Shown here: positions 40,066 through 48,014 of the stretch, piece after piece
How the letters are laid out: every line of letters starts with the position of its first letter
Numbering within the stretch: position 1 is the first letter of the stretch
NCBI RefSeq assembly: GCF_020982545.1
Contig: NZ_JAJKLK010000010.1
Coordinates: 1 to 64,000, forward strand
DNA from: Streptomyces sp. MNU76
Lineage (GTDB): Bacteria > Actinomycetota > Actinomycetes > Streptomycetales > Streptomycetaceae
Direction: 5' to 3'
Length of the DNA: 64,000 bases
The notes under the pieces: model-generated
The model's database searches: none
Told to the model about the DNA's origin: nothing
Seen by the model: the letters and a program-made list of their open reading frames with translations, nothing else
Position numbers and translations under genes: made by a program

Positions 40066-40941
40066 ATGGCAGCCGTGACGGCAGGTACTACGGCCACGGC
40101 ACGGGGGAGGGTCATGACGGACGGGGTCGACCTGCCCCTGATCGAGGACCCGTCCCAGGTACGGCCGAAGGACGCGCGGGAGATGTCCCGGCAGTTCTTC
40201 GACCGCCTGGCCATGTTGGACGAGGGCACGCACACCTACCAATACGTACGCAACACGCTCATCGAGATGAATCTCTCGCTCGTGCGGTACGCGGCCTCGC
40301 GCTTCCGTGGGCGCGAGGACTCGCTGGAGGACATCGTCCAGGTCGGGACCATCGGGCTGATCAAGGCCATCGACCGGTTCGAGCTGTCCCGGGAGGTGGA
40401 GTTCACCACCTTCGCCGTGCCGTACATCGTCGGCGAGATCAAGCGGTTCTTCCGGGACACCAGCTGGGCGGTGCATGTGCCGCGGCGGTTGCAGGAGGCG
40501 CGGGTGGAGCTGGCCCGCGCGACGGACGAGTTGCAGTCCCGGCTGGGCCGGATGCCGACGACGCGTGAGCTGTCGGAGCTGATGTCGCTGTCCGAGGAGG
40601 AGGTCATCGAGGCACGCAAGGCGTCCAACGGCTACAACACCTCCTCGCTCGACGCGGCGCTCACCTCCGACGGCGGCGAGGACAGTGACACCGTGCTGGG
40701 GGACCTCATCGGCGAGGAGGACCATTCCCTGCAGCTCGTCGAGGACTTCCACTCGCTGGCGCCGCTGATCGCCGAACTCGACGACCGTGAGCGGCGGATC
40801 CTGCATCTGCGGTTCGTGGAGGAGCAGACCCAGTCACAGATCGCCGAGCAGCTCGGGGTGTCGCAGATGCATGTGTCCCGGCTGATCAGCCGCATCATCA
40901 AGCGGCTGCGCGCGGGGTTGCTGGAACCCGGAGTCGCCTGA
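40066..40941 (+). CDS. SigB/SigF-family (group 3) RNA polymerase sigma factor
   Basis: A 291-residue sigma factor divergent from the previous one. Region 2 is LVRYAASRFRGREDSLEDIVQVGTIGLIKAIDRFELSREVEFTTFAVPYIVGEIKRFFRDTSW; region 3 is VPRRLQEARVELARATDELQSRLGRMPTTRELSELM; region 4 ends RRILHLRFVEEQTQSQIAEQLGVSQMHVSRLISRIIKRLR. It is closer to Streptomyces SigB/SigL/SigM-type proteins than its neighbour. ATG 40066 lies behind GAGAGGGG; ATG 40114 with GGGAGGG is an alternative start. A STAS antagonist gene follows. Confidence 0.93.
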   Translation: MAAVTAGTTATARGRVMTDGVDLPLIEDPSQVRPKDAREMSRQFFDRLAMLDEGTHTYQYVRNTLIEMNLSLVRYAASRFRGREDSLEDIVQVGTIGLIKAIDRFELSREVEFTTFAVPYIVGEIKRFFRDTSWAVHVPRRLQEARVELARATDELQSRLGRMPTTRELSELMSLSEEEVIEARKASNGYNTSSLDAALTSDGGEDSDTVLGDLIGEEDHSLQLVEDFHSLAPLIAELDDRERRILHLRFVEEQTQSQIAEQLGVSQMHVSRLISRIIKRLRAGLLEPGVA

Positions 40942-40984
40942 TCGGGGGCCGTGTACCCGCACGATTCGCGGGTATGCGCACGGG

Positions 40985-41003
40985 CGCATCGCCGGGCGAT
41001 GCG
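40985..41003 (+). terminator. Hairpin after sigma-factor gene
   Basis: CGCATCGCC-G-GGCGATGCG, perfect 9-bp arms, 44 nt after the sigma stop and 56 nt before the STAS gene; may attenuate read-through. Confidence 0.5.
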
Positions 41004-41058
41004 TCGAATCCGTGAATCGGGGCAACCGTCCCGATCGGTCCACGCCTTGGAGGTTCTC

Positions 41059-41463
41059 GTGTCCGTTGCCCACAACCCCCTGTCGATCAAGGTCGACCTG
41101 CCCCGCGACGACGCCGTGCTGCTCACCATCGAGGGGGAACTGGACATCGACACGGCGACCGAGCTGCAGCATCATCTGGCGAACCAACTGCGGCACGGTC
41201 GACGGCACTTCCTGCTGGACGTGTCGGCCGTCCCCTTCATGGACTCATCCGGTATGAACATCATTCTGCGCACGTATCAAGAGGTGCGCCAAATCCCGGG
41301 TGGGGTGTATGTGATCGCCCCGGCTCCGGCGGTGCGACGCATACTCGATCTCACCGGTGTCAGCCTCACCGTGTCCACGGTGGACAGCGTGGACGAGGCG
41401 CTGGCCGCCGTGGACTCCGGACAGGTCGCCCCGCATCCGGACGAGCCGCCGGCTCAGGAATGA
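41059..41463 (+). CDS. Anti-sigma factor antagonist (STAS domain, RsbV type)
   Basis: A 134-residue single STAS-domain protein. It has ITIEGELDIDTATELQHHL-like first half (read as LLTIEGELDIDTATEL) and the phosphorylation loop FLLDVSAVPFMDSSGMNIIL, where the Ser after Asp (DSSG) is the kinase target. Dephosphorylated STAS proteins bind the anti-sigma kinase and free the sigma factor. GTG has GGAGG 6 nt upstream. It lies directly after the sigma gene, so it most likely serves that sigma factor. A strong terminator follows. Confidence 0.9.
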   Translation: MSVAHNPLSIKVDLPRDDAVLLTIEGELDIDTATELQHHLANQLRHGRRHFLLDVSAVPFMDSSGMNIILRTYQEVRQIPGGVYVIAPAPAVRRILDLTGVSLTVSTVDSVDEALAAVDSGQVAPHPDEPPAQE

Positions 41464-41467
41464 AACC

Positions 41468-41495
41468 GCTGCCCGTCAACGCGCCGACGGGCAGC
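41468..41495 (+). terminator. Terminator after STAS gene
   Basis: Perfect 10-bp arms GCTGCCCGTC / GACGGGCAGC with an 8-nt loop, 4 nt after the stop. Confidence 0.8.
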
Positions 41496-41543
41496 ACCGC
41501 TTGGCATCTCCGTCGGCGCGGCGGCACACACCCATGGCCAATG

Positions 41544-41559
41544 GTTGTCGTTTGACAAC
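41544..41559. promoter_or_regulatory. Inverted repeat GTTGTC-GTTT-GACAAC
   Basis: A perfect 6-bp inverted repeat, AT-rich, between the convergent ends of the STAS and MarR genes. It is in the wrong place to be a simple promoter operator for either; role unknown. Confidence 0.4.
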
Positions 41560-41647
41560 TATGGCCGGAAGGCAACAGAGTGAGCCGAGGGCCGAGAGTG
41601 GGAAGGGTTGGGATGAGGCTGTCGAACCGGGACCGGGTCGGCGGCGG

Positions 41648-42121
41648 TCAGGCGCTCCGTGCGTCGGTGGCGTCGCCCTCGTGGATCTGTGCCGCCGCGG
41701 CGTCGCAGAACGCCTCCAGCCCCTCCACCAGAGCGGTCCGCTTCGCGGTCGGCATCTGCTCCAGCACGGACCGCAGGGCGCGTTCGCGCCGTGCGCGCAG
41801 GTCCACGAGGTACGAGCGCCCGCGCCGGCTCAGCCGCAGACACAGCTCGCGCCTGCTGGCGGTACTGGCGTGCCGCTCGACGAAGCCCACCGCCTCCAGC
41901 CGGTCGCACAGCCGGCTGGTGGAGGGCGGCGTCGAGCCGAGGGCTTCGGCGAGCATCCGCAGGTTGATGCCGTCGTTGTGCTCCAGGATGAACAGCACGC
42001 GGAGCTGCGAGGCGGACACGGGTGCCGTCGAGGCGCGTCCCCACACGACCTCCAGCAGCTCTGCCGCCTCGGAGGTCACACGCGCCACCTCGTCCGGCCG
42101 CGGATGGGAGGAGGAAGTCAC
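41648..42121 (-). CDS. MarR-family regulator, paralogue of the one at 48.0 kb
   Basis: A 157-residue MarR protein (GTG start, GGAAGAG upstream). The HTH is LRMLAEALGSTPPSTSRLCDRLEAVGFV and the wing ASRRELCLRLSRRGRSYL. The recognition helix TSRLCDRLEA is nearly the same as TASRLCDRLEA in the MarR gene at the other end of the stressosome operon, so the two are paralogues. It is divergent from the phosphatase gene that starts the operon and is well placed to control it. Confidence 0.88.
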   Translation of the reverse strand: MTSSSHPRPDEVARVTSEAAELLEVVWGRASTAPVSASQLRVLFILEHNDGINLRMLAEALGSTPPSTSRLCDRLEAVGFVERHASTASRRELCLRLSRRGRSYLVDLRARRERALRSVLEQMPTAKRTALVEGLEAFCDAAAAQIHEGDATDARSA

Positions 42122-42184
42122 GCACCCACTCTTCCAGGCATCTCGAACACTGTCAGCTGTGGAAAGAATGGCGTATCCGACATC

Positions 42185-43369
42185 GTGAACAGATTCGTGG
42201 CGGCCGAACGAGCGCTTCGCTCCGCTGCTCCGCACCACCTGGTGGACGCTCTCCGCGACGTACTGGGCGAGGACTGGTCGGCGCGGGACATCGAGCTCTA
42301 CCTGGCCGACTACTCGCTCACCGCGCTCCGGCCCGCGTCAGCCCGCCCGGACCGGACGGATCCCCTGCCCATGCACGACGGCCCGACCGGCCGGGCGTTC
42401 GGGGCGCAGGAGCCGTACGTGGAGAAGCGCGGCGACGACCGGGTGCGGGTGCACCTGCCGGTCACCGTGCGTGGTGACCGGCTGGGCGTGCTGCGGCTGA
42501 CGCTGCCGTCCGCCGCGCACACCGAGGAGAGTCTCGCCGAACTGACCGATCTCGCCCAGGTGCTGGGCCATGAGCTGGTCGTCGCGGAACGGGACACCGA
42601 CGTGTACCTCCGGGCACGCCGCTCCAGCAGGCTGACCCTGGCGGCGGAGATGCAGTGGGAGCTGCTGCCGGGCCGTTCCTCCACCCGGCCCGAGTACGCG
42701 CTCGGCGGCCAACTGGAGCCCGCCTACGCCATCTTCGGCGACAACTTCGACTGGTCCGCCGATGCCGACCACCTGATGCTGTACATCACCAACGGCATGG
42801 GCGAGGGCATCGAGGCCTCCCTGCTGACCCAGCTGGGGATCAACGCGCTGCGCAACGCCCGCCGGGCCGGCGTCCCCATCGCCGACCAGGCGGCCCTCGC
42901 CGACCAGGCCGTGCACGCCCAGTACGGCGGGGCCCAGCACCTGTCGGTGCTCCTGCTGGACCTGAGCCTCGCCACCGGAGAACTGGAGATCGTCGACGCG
43001 GGCTCGCCCCGGATGCTGCTGCTGCGCGACCGGAGCGTCAGCGCGGTCGAACTGGAGGCGCAGCTGCCGCTGGGGATGTTCGAGGAGACCGAGTACACCG
43101 CACAGCAGTTGCGGCTCGAACCGGGCGACCGGCTGGTCTTCGTCAGCGACGGGGTCTACTCCGTCGCCACACCCGGCGGGGAGGCGTACGGAGACCGGGC
43201 GCTGGCCCGGGCGATCAACGCCACCCGGCTGCTGCCCGCCGCCGACGTCCCCGGCGCGGTGCTCAGGGAACTCTCCGGTCACCGCGGCACACCCGTGGCG
43301 GACGACGACGCCCTCGTGGTCTGTCTCGACTGGTTCGGCCGAGGGGGTGCCGACCGGCCCGACCGATGA
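42185..43369 (+). CDS. SpoIIE-type PP2C phosphatase with atypical metal site
   Basis: A 394-residue protein. The first ~150 residues form a GAF-like sensor (VDALRDVLGEDWSARDIELYLADYSLTAL, LPVTVRGDRLGVLRL). The PP2C domain follows: FGDNFDWS replaces the usual GGDWYD, and YITNGMGEGIEA replaces the usual IGDVTGHG, so the second metal-binding Asp is Asn. SDGVYSVATPGG and VADDDALVV are intact. Either the family uses a shifted metal set or the enzyme has lost activity. No good Shine-Dalgarno precedes GTG 42185. Its end overlaps the RsbR-like reading frame (ATGA). Confidence 0.82.
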   Translation: MNRFVAAERALRSAAPHHLVDALRDVLGEDWSARDIELYLADYSLTALRPASARPDRTDPLPMHDGPTGRAFGAQEPYVEKRGDDRVRVHLPVTVRGDRLGVLRLTLPSAAHTEESLAELTDLAQVLGHELVVAERDTDVYLRARRSSRLTLAAEMQWELLPGRSSTRPEYALGGQLEPAYAIFGDNFDWSADADHLMLYITNGMGEGIEASLLTQLGINALRNARRAGVPIADQAALADQAVHAQYGGAQHLSVLLLDLSLATGELEIVDAGSPRMLLLRDRSVSAVELEAQLPLGMFEETEYTAQQLRLEPGDRLVFVSDGVYSVATPGGEAYGDRALARAINATRLLPAADVPGAVLRELSGHRGTPVADDDALVVCLDWFGRGGADRPDR

Positions 43370-43428
43370 ACCAGCCCAGCAGTCGTTCCCCGGAGCGGGG
43401 AGGCGCTACAGCACGTGAGGAGACACCC

Positions 43429-44328
43429 GTGCCGGAACAGGACACGGCAGGCCAGCAGTTGACGCCCACGCAGGAGGTGGCGCGGTTCCTGCGCGGCCGC
43501 CAGGAACAGATCGCCCAGCGCTGGGCCGACGCCGCGCTGTTCCGCACCGTCTTCACCCACTCCCGGGACGAGGCGGTGGAGGCGGGCCGGGCCGTCGTGG
43601 ACGCCCTCGCCGCCGTGGCCGCGACGGACAGCGTGGAGGACGCGGAGTCCGGCGGCTTCCAGGTCGTCCGTGAACAGCTGGCCCGGACGGCCGCCTCCCG
43701 GGCGCGGGCCGGTTCCACGGTCACCCAGATCTCCGCCGAGGTGGACGCGCTGCGGCCGCCCGTGACAGATCTGCTGCTGACCGAGTTCGGCGCCGCGCCG
43801 GCGGCGCACCTGCGGGAGTGCACCACCACCCTGACCGTACTGATGGGCACCCTGCGCCTGGTGGTGCTGGAGACCGCGCTCAGCGAGGGCGAGGAACTGA
43901 TCCACCGGCAGCGGCTGCAGCTGATGGAGGTCGCCACGCCGGTCATCAAGCTGTGGGAGGGCATCGTCGCCGTCCCCCTGATCGGCACGCTGGACAGCGC
44001 GCGCAGCCAGGTGGTGATGGAGCGGCTCCTCGACTCCATCGTCGAGCAGCACGCACGGTTCGCCATCCTGGACATCACCGGGGTGCCGACCGTGGACTCG
44101 CTGGTGGCCCAGCACCTGATGAAGACCGTGGCGGCGGCCCGGCTGATGGGGGCCGAGTGCATCGTCTCCGGCATCCGGCCGCCCATCGCGCAGACCATCG
44201 TCCACCTGGGCATCGACCTCAGCTCGGTGCTGACCCGCACGAGCCTCGCGGACGCCCTCGCCTACGCGCTCCGGCAGTTGGGCACGGACATCGTCTCCCG
44301 CGACGGCGCCGGTTCGGGGCACAGGTGA
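43429..44328 (+). CDS. rsbR: RsbR-like stressosome scaffold (N-terminal sensor + STAS)
   Basis: A 299-residue RsbR paralogue. The N-terminal ~165 residues are an all-helical sensor (ARFLRGRQEQIAQRWADAALFRTV ...), unlike the globin-like RsbR of Bacillus. The C-terminal STAS domain begins VATPVIKLWEGIVAVPLIGTLDSAR, the RsbR hallmark, with the phospho-acceptor loop ILDITGVPTVDSLVAQHL. GTG 43429 has AGGAGA 5-6 nt upstream; ATG 43366, overlapping the previous stop, is a weaker alternative. It is the first of five overlapping genes in order R-S-T-X-U. With RsbS it should build the stressosome shell. Confidence 0.9.
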   Translation: MPEQDTAGQQLTPTQEVARFLRGRQEQIAQRWADAALFRTVFTHSRDEAVEAGRAVVDALAAVAATDSVEDAESGGFQVVREQLARTAASRARAGSTVTQISAEVDALRPPVTDLLLTEFGAAPAAHLRECTTTLTVLMGTLRLVVLETALSEGEELIHRQRLQLMEVATPVIKLWEGIVAVPLIGTLDSARSQVVMERLLDSIVEQHARFAILDITGVPTVDSLVAQHLMKTVAAARLMGAECIVSGIRPPIAQTIVHLGIDLSSVLTRTSLADALAYALRQLGTDIVSRDGAGSGHR

Positions 44329-44765
44329 GTGGCGATCTGTTCGCCGCCCACGGCGGCCCGTCCTCGTACGGGGCGCCCGTGCCCGTGCTCAAACTCGGCA
44401 AGGTGCTCCTGGTCTCACTCCAGGGCGATCTGCACGACGGCGCGGCGGAGCAGCTCCAGCAGGACATCAGCGACACGGTCGCGCGCAGCGGTGCCACGGG
44501 GGTGGTGATCGACCTGTCCGGTGTGGAGATGGTCGACTCCTTCCTCGGCAGGGTGCTGGGCGACATCGCCGCCCAGACGAGTCTGCTCGCCGCCGGGACG
44601 GTCGTGGCCGGCATGCGTCCGGCCGTGGCGATCACCCTGGTGGAGCTGGGACTGACCCTGCCGGGGCTGCGCACCGCGCTCACCACCGAGGACGCGCTGC
44701 GCCTCCTCGGCGAAGCGGACCCGACCTTCAGCCACCGAGTCCACGCCCGCCAGGAGAGTCCGTGA
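44325..44765 (+). CDS. rsbS: RsbS-like STAS antagonist of the stressosome
   Basis: A 146-residue STAS protein whose GTG overlaps the rsbR stop (GTGA). It reads VPVLKLGKVLLVSLQGDLHDGAAEQLQQDI and then VVIDLSGVEMVDSFLGRVLGDIA, with Ser in VDSF as the RsbT target, as in Bacillus RsbS. An N-terminal extension of about 18 residues is unusual. Within the stressosome RsbS holds RsbT until both RsbR and RsbS are phosphorylated under stress. Confidence 0.9.
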   Translation: MSGDLFAAHGGPSSYGAPVPVLKLGKVLLVSLQGDLHDGAAEQLQQDISDTVARSGATGVVIDLSGVEMVDSFLGRVLGDIAAQTSLLAAGTVVAGMRPAVAITLVELGLTLPGLRTALTTEDALRLLGEADPTFSHRVHARQESP

Positions 44766-45205
44766 TGCAGACCGCCGGCGGCATCTCCGCCTGCCTGCCG
44801 ATCCACTCGGATCTCGATCTGGTGTGGGTACGTCAGCATGTGCGGCAGGCGGCCGCCCAGCTCGGCTTCGGTCTGGTCGACCAGACCAAACTGGTCACCG
44901 CGGCCAGCGAGCTGGCCCGCAACACCCTGGTCCACGGCGGCGGGGGCCAGATGGAGTGCGCTCCCGTGGACAAGGGCGGCGCACGAGGGCTGCGGCTGAC
45001 GTTCAGGGACGAGGGGCCGGGCATCGCCGACCTCGACCAGGCCCTCCTCGACGGCTACACCTCCGGCGAGGGTCTGGGGATGGGGCTGGGCGGCGCCCGG
45101 CGGCTGGTCCACGACTTCGCGATCGACAGCCGGCCCGGCTCGGGCACCACGGTGACGGTGACGTCCTGGCCGGCGGGTGCGCCGCGCCCGCGCGAGGAGC
45201 GGTGA
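44765..45205 (+). CDS. rsbT: RsbT-like serine kinase / switch protein
   Basis: A 146-residue GHKL kinase. The N-box is AASELARNTLVHGGGG, G1 is FRDEGPGIADLDQAL and G2 is GEGLGMGLGGARRLVHDF; the C-terminus ends STVTV-like TTVTVTSWP. This matches RsbT, which phosphorylates RsbR/RsbS and then leaves to activate RsbU. ATG 44765 overlaps the rsbS stop (TGATG context, AGGAGAG upstream); GTG 44762 is equally possible. Confidence 0.9.
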   Translation: MQTAGGISACLPIHSDLDLVWVRQHVRQAAAQLGFGLVDQTKLVTAASELARNTLVHGGGGQMECAPVDKGGARGLRLTFRDEGPGIADLDQALLDGYTSGEGLGMGLGGARRLVHDFAIDSRPGSGTTVTVTSWPAGAPRPREER

Positions 45206-46272
45206 TGCCGCGCGTCTGGGAGGTCCCGGTGCACGACTCGACCCGGGTGCGCGACGCCCGGGTGGCCGCCGAGGCGGCCGCGGCGCGGGCCGGGCTGGAC
45301 GAGGGCCGCGCCGCGGGCTGCGCTCTGGTGGCCACCGAACTGGCGACCAATCTGCTCAAGCACGCCGGGGGCGGGCTGATACTGCTGGACGTCGTCTCCC
45401 GCCCCGACCCCGACCGGGCGGACGGCGCGGCCCCCATGGTGCAGATCGTGGCCATCGACCACGGGCCGGGGGTGCGAGACATCGCGGGCGCGCTGCGGGA
45501 CGGGTTCTCGACGACGTCGTCGCTCGGCGCGGGTCTCGGCACGTGCCGCCGGGTCGCCGACGACTTCGACCTGCACAGCACGGTGGGCCGGGGCACCATC
45601 GCCCTGGCCCGGCTCGGCGCCCGGAAGGGTCGCCGGGCGAAGCCGGCCTCCCCCGCCCCCGCCGTCCGGGCCGGCGGTGTCAACGTCCCCTTCGCCGGCG
45701 CTGAGTTCTCCGGCGACGCCTGGGCCTGGGTCCGATCCGGCGACCTGACCACGCTGATGCTGGCCGACGGGCTGGGTCACGGCGTGGCGGCGGCCCGCGC
45801 GTCCTCGGCGGCGGTGCAGCAGCTGTACCGCGCCCCCGAGCTGCCTCCCGCACAGTTGCTGCGGCGGCTGGAGGGCGCGCTGCGCGACACCCGGGGCGCG
45901 GCCGTCGCCGTCGCCCAACTCGACCTCTCCGCAGGTCGGTTGCTGTTCGCGGGGATCGGCAACATCGGGGCGCGGCTGCGCGCCGGAGCGCAGTGGCAGC
46001 CGCTGCTGTCCCGGCCCGGCATAGTCGGCGCCCACCGGGCCGCCCATCTTCCGCAGCACGAGGTGGCCTGGGGGGACGACCGTCTGCTCGTCCTGCACAG
46101 CGACGGTCTGCCCAGCCGCTGGAGCCCGGGCCCCGCCGCCCACAGCCCCTCCCTCGACCCCGCTGTGATCGCCGCCGTGATCGTGCGCGACGCGAGCAGC
46201 CCCGCCCGGCCGGTCCGCGACGACACCACCGTCGCCGTACTGAGCCCCTCCCCGCCGGACCGCCTCCCATGA
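45205..46272 (+). CDS. GHKL ATPase fused to RsbX-like PP2C phosphatase
   Basis: A 355-residue two-domain protein. Residues 1-135 are a second RsbT/RsbW-like ATPase (ATELATNLLKHAGGG N-box, IDHGPGVRDI G1, SSLGAGLGTCRRVADDF lid). Residues about 160-350 are an RsbX-like phosphatase: GDAWAWVRSGDLTTLMLADGLGHG, LLVLHSDGLPSRW, RDDTTVAVL. In Bacillus, RsbX is a separate protein that resets the stressosome by dephosphorylating RsbR/RsbS. The fusion puts a kinase-like and a phosphatase module on one chain. The ATG overlaps the rsbT stop, and its own stop overlaps the next ATG. Confidence 0.88.
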   Translation: MPRVWEVPVHDSTRVRDARVAAEAAAARAGLDEGRAAGCALVATELATNLLKHAGGGLILLDVVSRPDPDRADGAAPMVQIVAIDHGPGVRDIAGALRDGFSTTSSLGAGLGTCRRVADDFDLHSTVGRGTIALARLGARKGRRAKPASPAPAVRAGGVNVPFAGAEFSGDAWAWVRSGDLTTLMLADGLGHGVAAARASSAAVQQLYRAPELPPAQLLRRLEGALRDTRGAAVAVAQLDLSAGRLLFAGIGNIGARLRAGAQWQPLLSRPGIVGAHRAAHLPQHEVAWGDDRLLVLHSDGLPSRWSPGPAAHSPSLDPAVIAAVIVRDASSPARPVRDDTTVAVLSPSPPDRLP

Positions 46273-48014
46273 CCCGTACCTGGACCGTCCGTTCCGTCAC
46301 CGACGCCGCCCGGGCGCGTATCGCCACCGCACGGCTGGCCACCGCGCACGGGGTGTCGCCGACCGACCGGGCTCGGCTGGTGTCCGTGCTCTCGGCGCAG
46401 CTGCGGCAGTGCCTGACCAAGGGCGGCGCGTGGCAGCTGACGGCGCGGGCGGTCACGGCGCGGCCCGCCGGCTGTCGGTTCCTGGTCGAGGTGACGTCGG
46501 CGAACCGGCGACCGGGCGAGTACCGGCAGCCGTGGCGGCTGACGGTGGCCTGCTCGCAGGAGGTGCGGCTGCCGGAGAGCGAGCATGTGCCCGGTGACCC
46601 GACGACGCTCGCGGAGGCGCTGTTCGGAGCCGACGAGGACGCGGCACTGCTGCTGGAGAAGCTCGACGAGAAGGAGGCGCTGGTCGCCTTCCACCGCGAG
46701 GAACTGCACCAGACCAACCAGGGTGTCCTCGCCCTGCACGCCGAGCTGGACGCGGCCGGGCGGGCGCAGCGCGAGCTGTTCGACGCCGAGCAGATGGCCC
46801 GCAGGGAGGCCGAGAACGCGCGCGGCCGACTCACCCTCCTCGCCGACGCCAGCGCCGCCCTGACCGCGTCCCTCAACCCCGACGCGATCGTGCGGCTGCT
46901 GCCGTCGCTGCTGGTGCCCCGGTACGCCCGCAGCGCCGACGTGTGGCTGTTCGACGGGGAGGGCGAGACGGCCGGCGCCCGTCCACGTCCGGCCGCCGCC
47001 GTCATCGCGGCACGCCGCGGGCGCCCCCAGTACGCCGCCGACCATCCCGGCGAGCTGCCCGGTGTCGACGACCAGCCGCCCTCGGCGATCGACCCCGCCC
47101 GGCCGCTGCTGTGCGTACCCCTGATGGCCCGGGGCGCGCCCCTGGGCGTGCTGACGCTGTCGCCGCCCGATGATCAGCGGTGGGACGCCGACGACGCCTT
47201 CATGCTGATCGAGCTGGCCCGGCGGGCGGGGGTCGCGCTGGAGAACGCCCGGCGCTTCGAGCACAACCGCGACATCGCCGAGACCCTGCAACGGGCCCTG
47301 CTCACCGAACTGCCCACCACGCCGGGGCTGCGGCTGGCCGCGCGCTATCTACCGGCCACGCGGGGCCTGAACATCGGCGGTGACTGGTACGACGCCTTCC
47401 AGCAGCCCGACGGCAGCCTGATCACCGTGATCGGTGACGTCACCGGACACGGTCTGCATGCGGCGGTGATGATGAGCCAGCTGCGGACGGCGCTGCGCGC
47501 CTACGCGGTCGACGGCAAGAGCCCCGGGCAGCTGCTCACCCGTCTCCATCTGTTCCTGCACCATCTCCAGCCCGACCTGTACGCCACGGCCGTCATCGCC
47601 CGGTTCCACCCGCACGAACCCACGCTCACCTGGGCCGCCGCCGGCCATCCGCCGCCGGTGCTGCGCTCGCCCGACGGGGGTGTGCGGATCCTGGACGCCA
47701 AGCCGGGCGCGATGCTCGGCATCCCCCTGCACCAGGAGATCGCCGACCACACCGTGCCGCTGCCGCCCGGCTCGACGCTGGCGCTCTACACGGACGGGCT
47801 GGTGGAACGGCGTGCCCTGGGCATCGACCCGGGCATCGAACAGCTCGCGGCTACGCTCGGCGGGCTGCCGTCCACGACGCTGGACGAGAACCTTCAGGAG
47901 TCGGCCGACCAGCTCCTCGCCCCCTTGCTGGACGAGGAGCACGAGGACGACGTCTGCCTGCTGCTCTGCCATGTGCACAGTGCCGCCGGGCGGGTCACGG
48001 CACAGCTCAACTGA
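46269..48014 (+). CDS. RsbU-like GAF-PP2C phosphatase with degenerate ATPase N-terminus
   Basis: A 581-residue protein starting ATG in the ATGA overlap. Residues 1-95 resemble a GHKL ATPase without its N- and G-boxes (TVRSVTDAARARIATARLATAHG ... RWRLTVACS). A coiled coil follows (about 130-185, LDEKEALVAFHREELHQTNQ), then GAF (about 190-325, LTASLNPDAIVRLLPSLLVPRYARSADVW) and PP2C (about 340-570: GGDWYDAF, IGDVTGHG, YTDGLVE, DDVCLLL). RsbT would stimulate it to dephosphorylate an RsbV-type antagonist such as the one at 41.1 kb. It ends the operon and overlaps the convergent MarR gene by 8 nt. Confidence 0.9.
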   Translation: MTRTWTVRSVTDAARARIATARLATAHGVSPTDRARLVSVLSAQLRQCLTKGGAWQLTARAVTARPAGCRFLVEVTSANRRPGEYRQPWRLTVACSQEVRLPESEHVPGDPTTLAEALFGADEDAALLLEKLDEKEALVAFHREELHQTNQGVLALHAELDAAGRAQRELFDAEQMARREAENARGRLTLLADASAALTASLNPDAIVRLLPSLLVPRYARSADVWLFDGEGETAGARPRPAAAVIAARRGRPQYAADHPGELPGVDDQPPSAIDPARPLLCVPLMARGAPLGVLTLSPPDDQRWDADDAFMLIELARRAGVALENARRFEHNRDIAETLQRALLTELPTTPGLRLAARYLPATRGLNIGGDWYDAFQQPDGSLITVIGDVTGHGLHAAVMMSQLRTALRAYAVDGKSPGQLLTRLHLFLHHLQPDLYATAVIARFHPHEPTLTWAAAGHPPPVLRSPDGGVRILDAKPGAMLGIPLHQEIADHTVPLPPGSTLALYTDGLVERRALGIDPGIEQLAATLGGLPSTTLDENLQESADQLLAPLLDEEHEDDVCLLLCHVHSAAGRVTAQLN

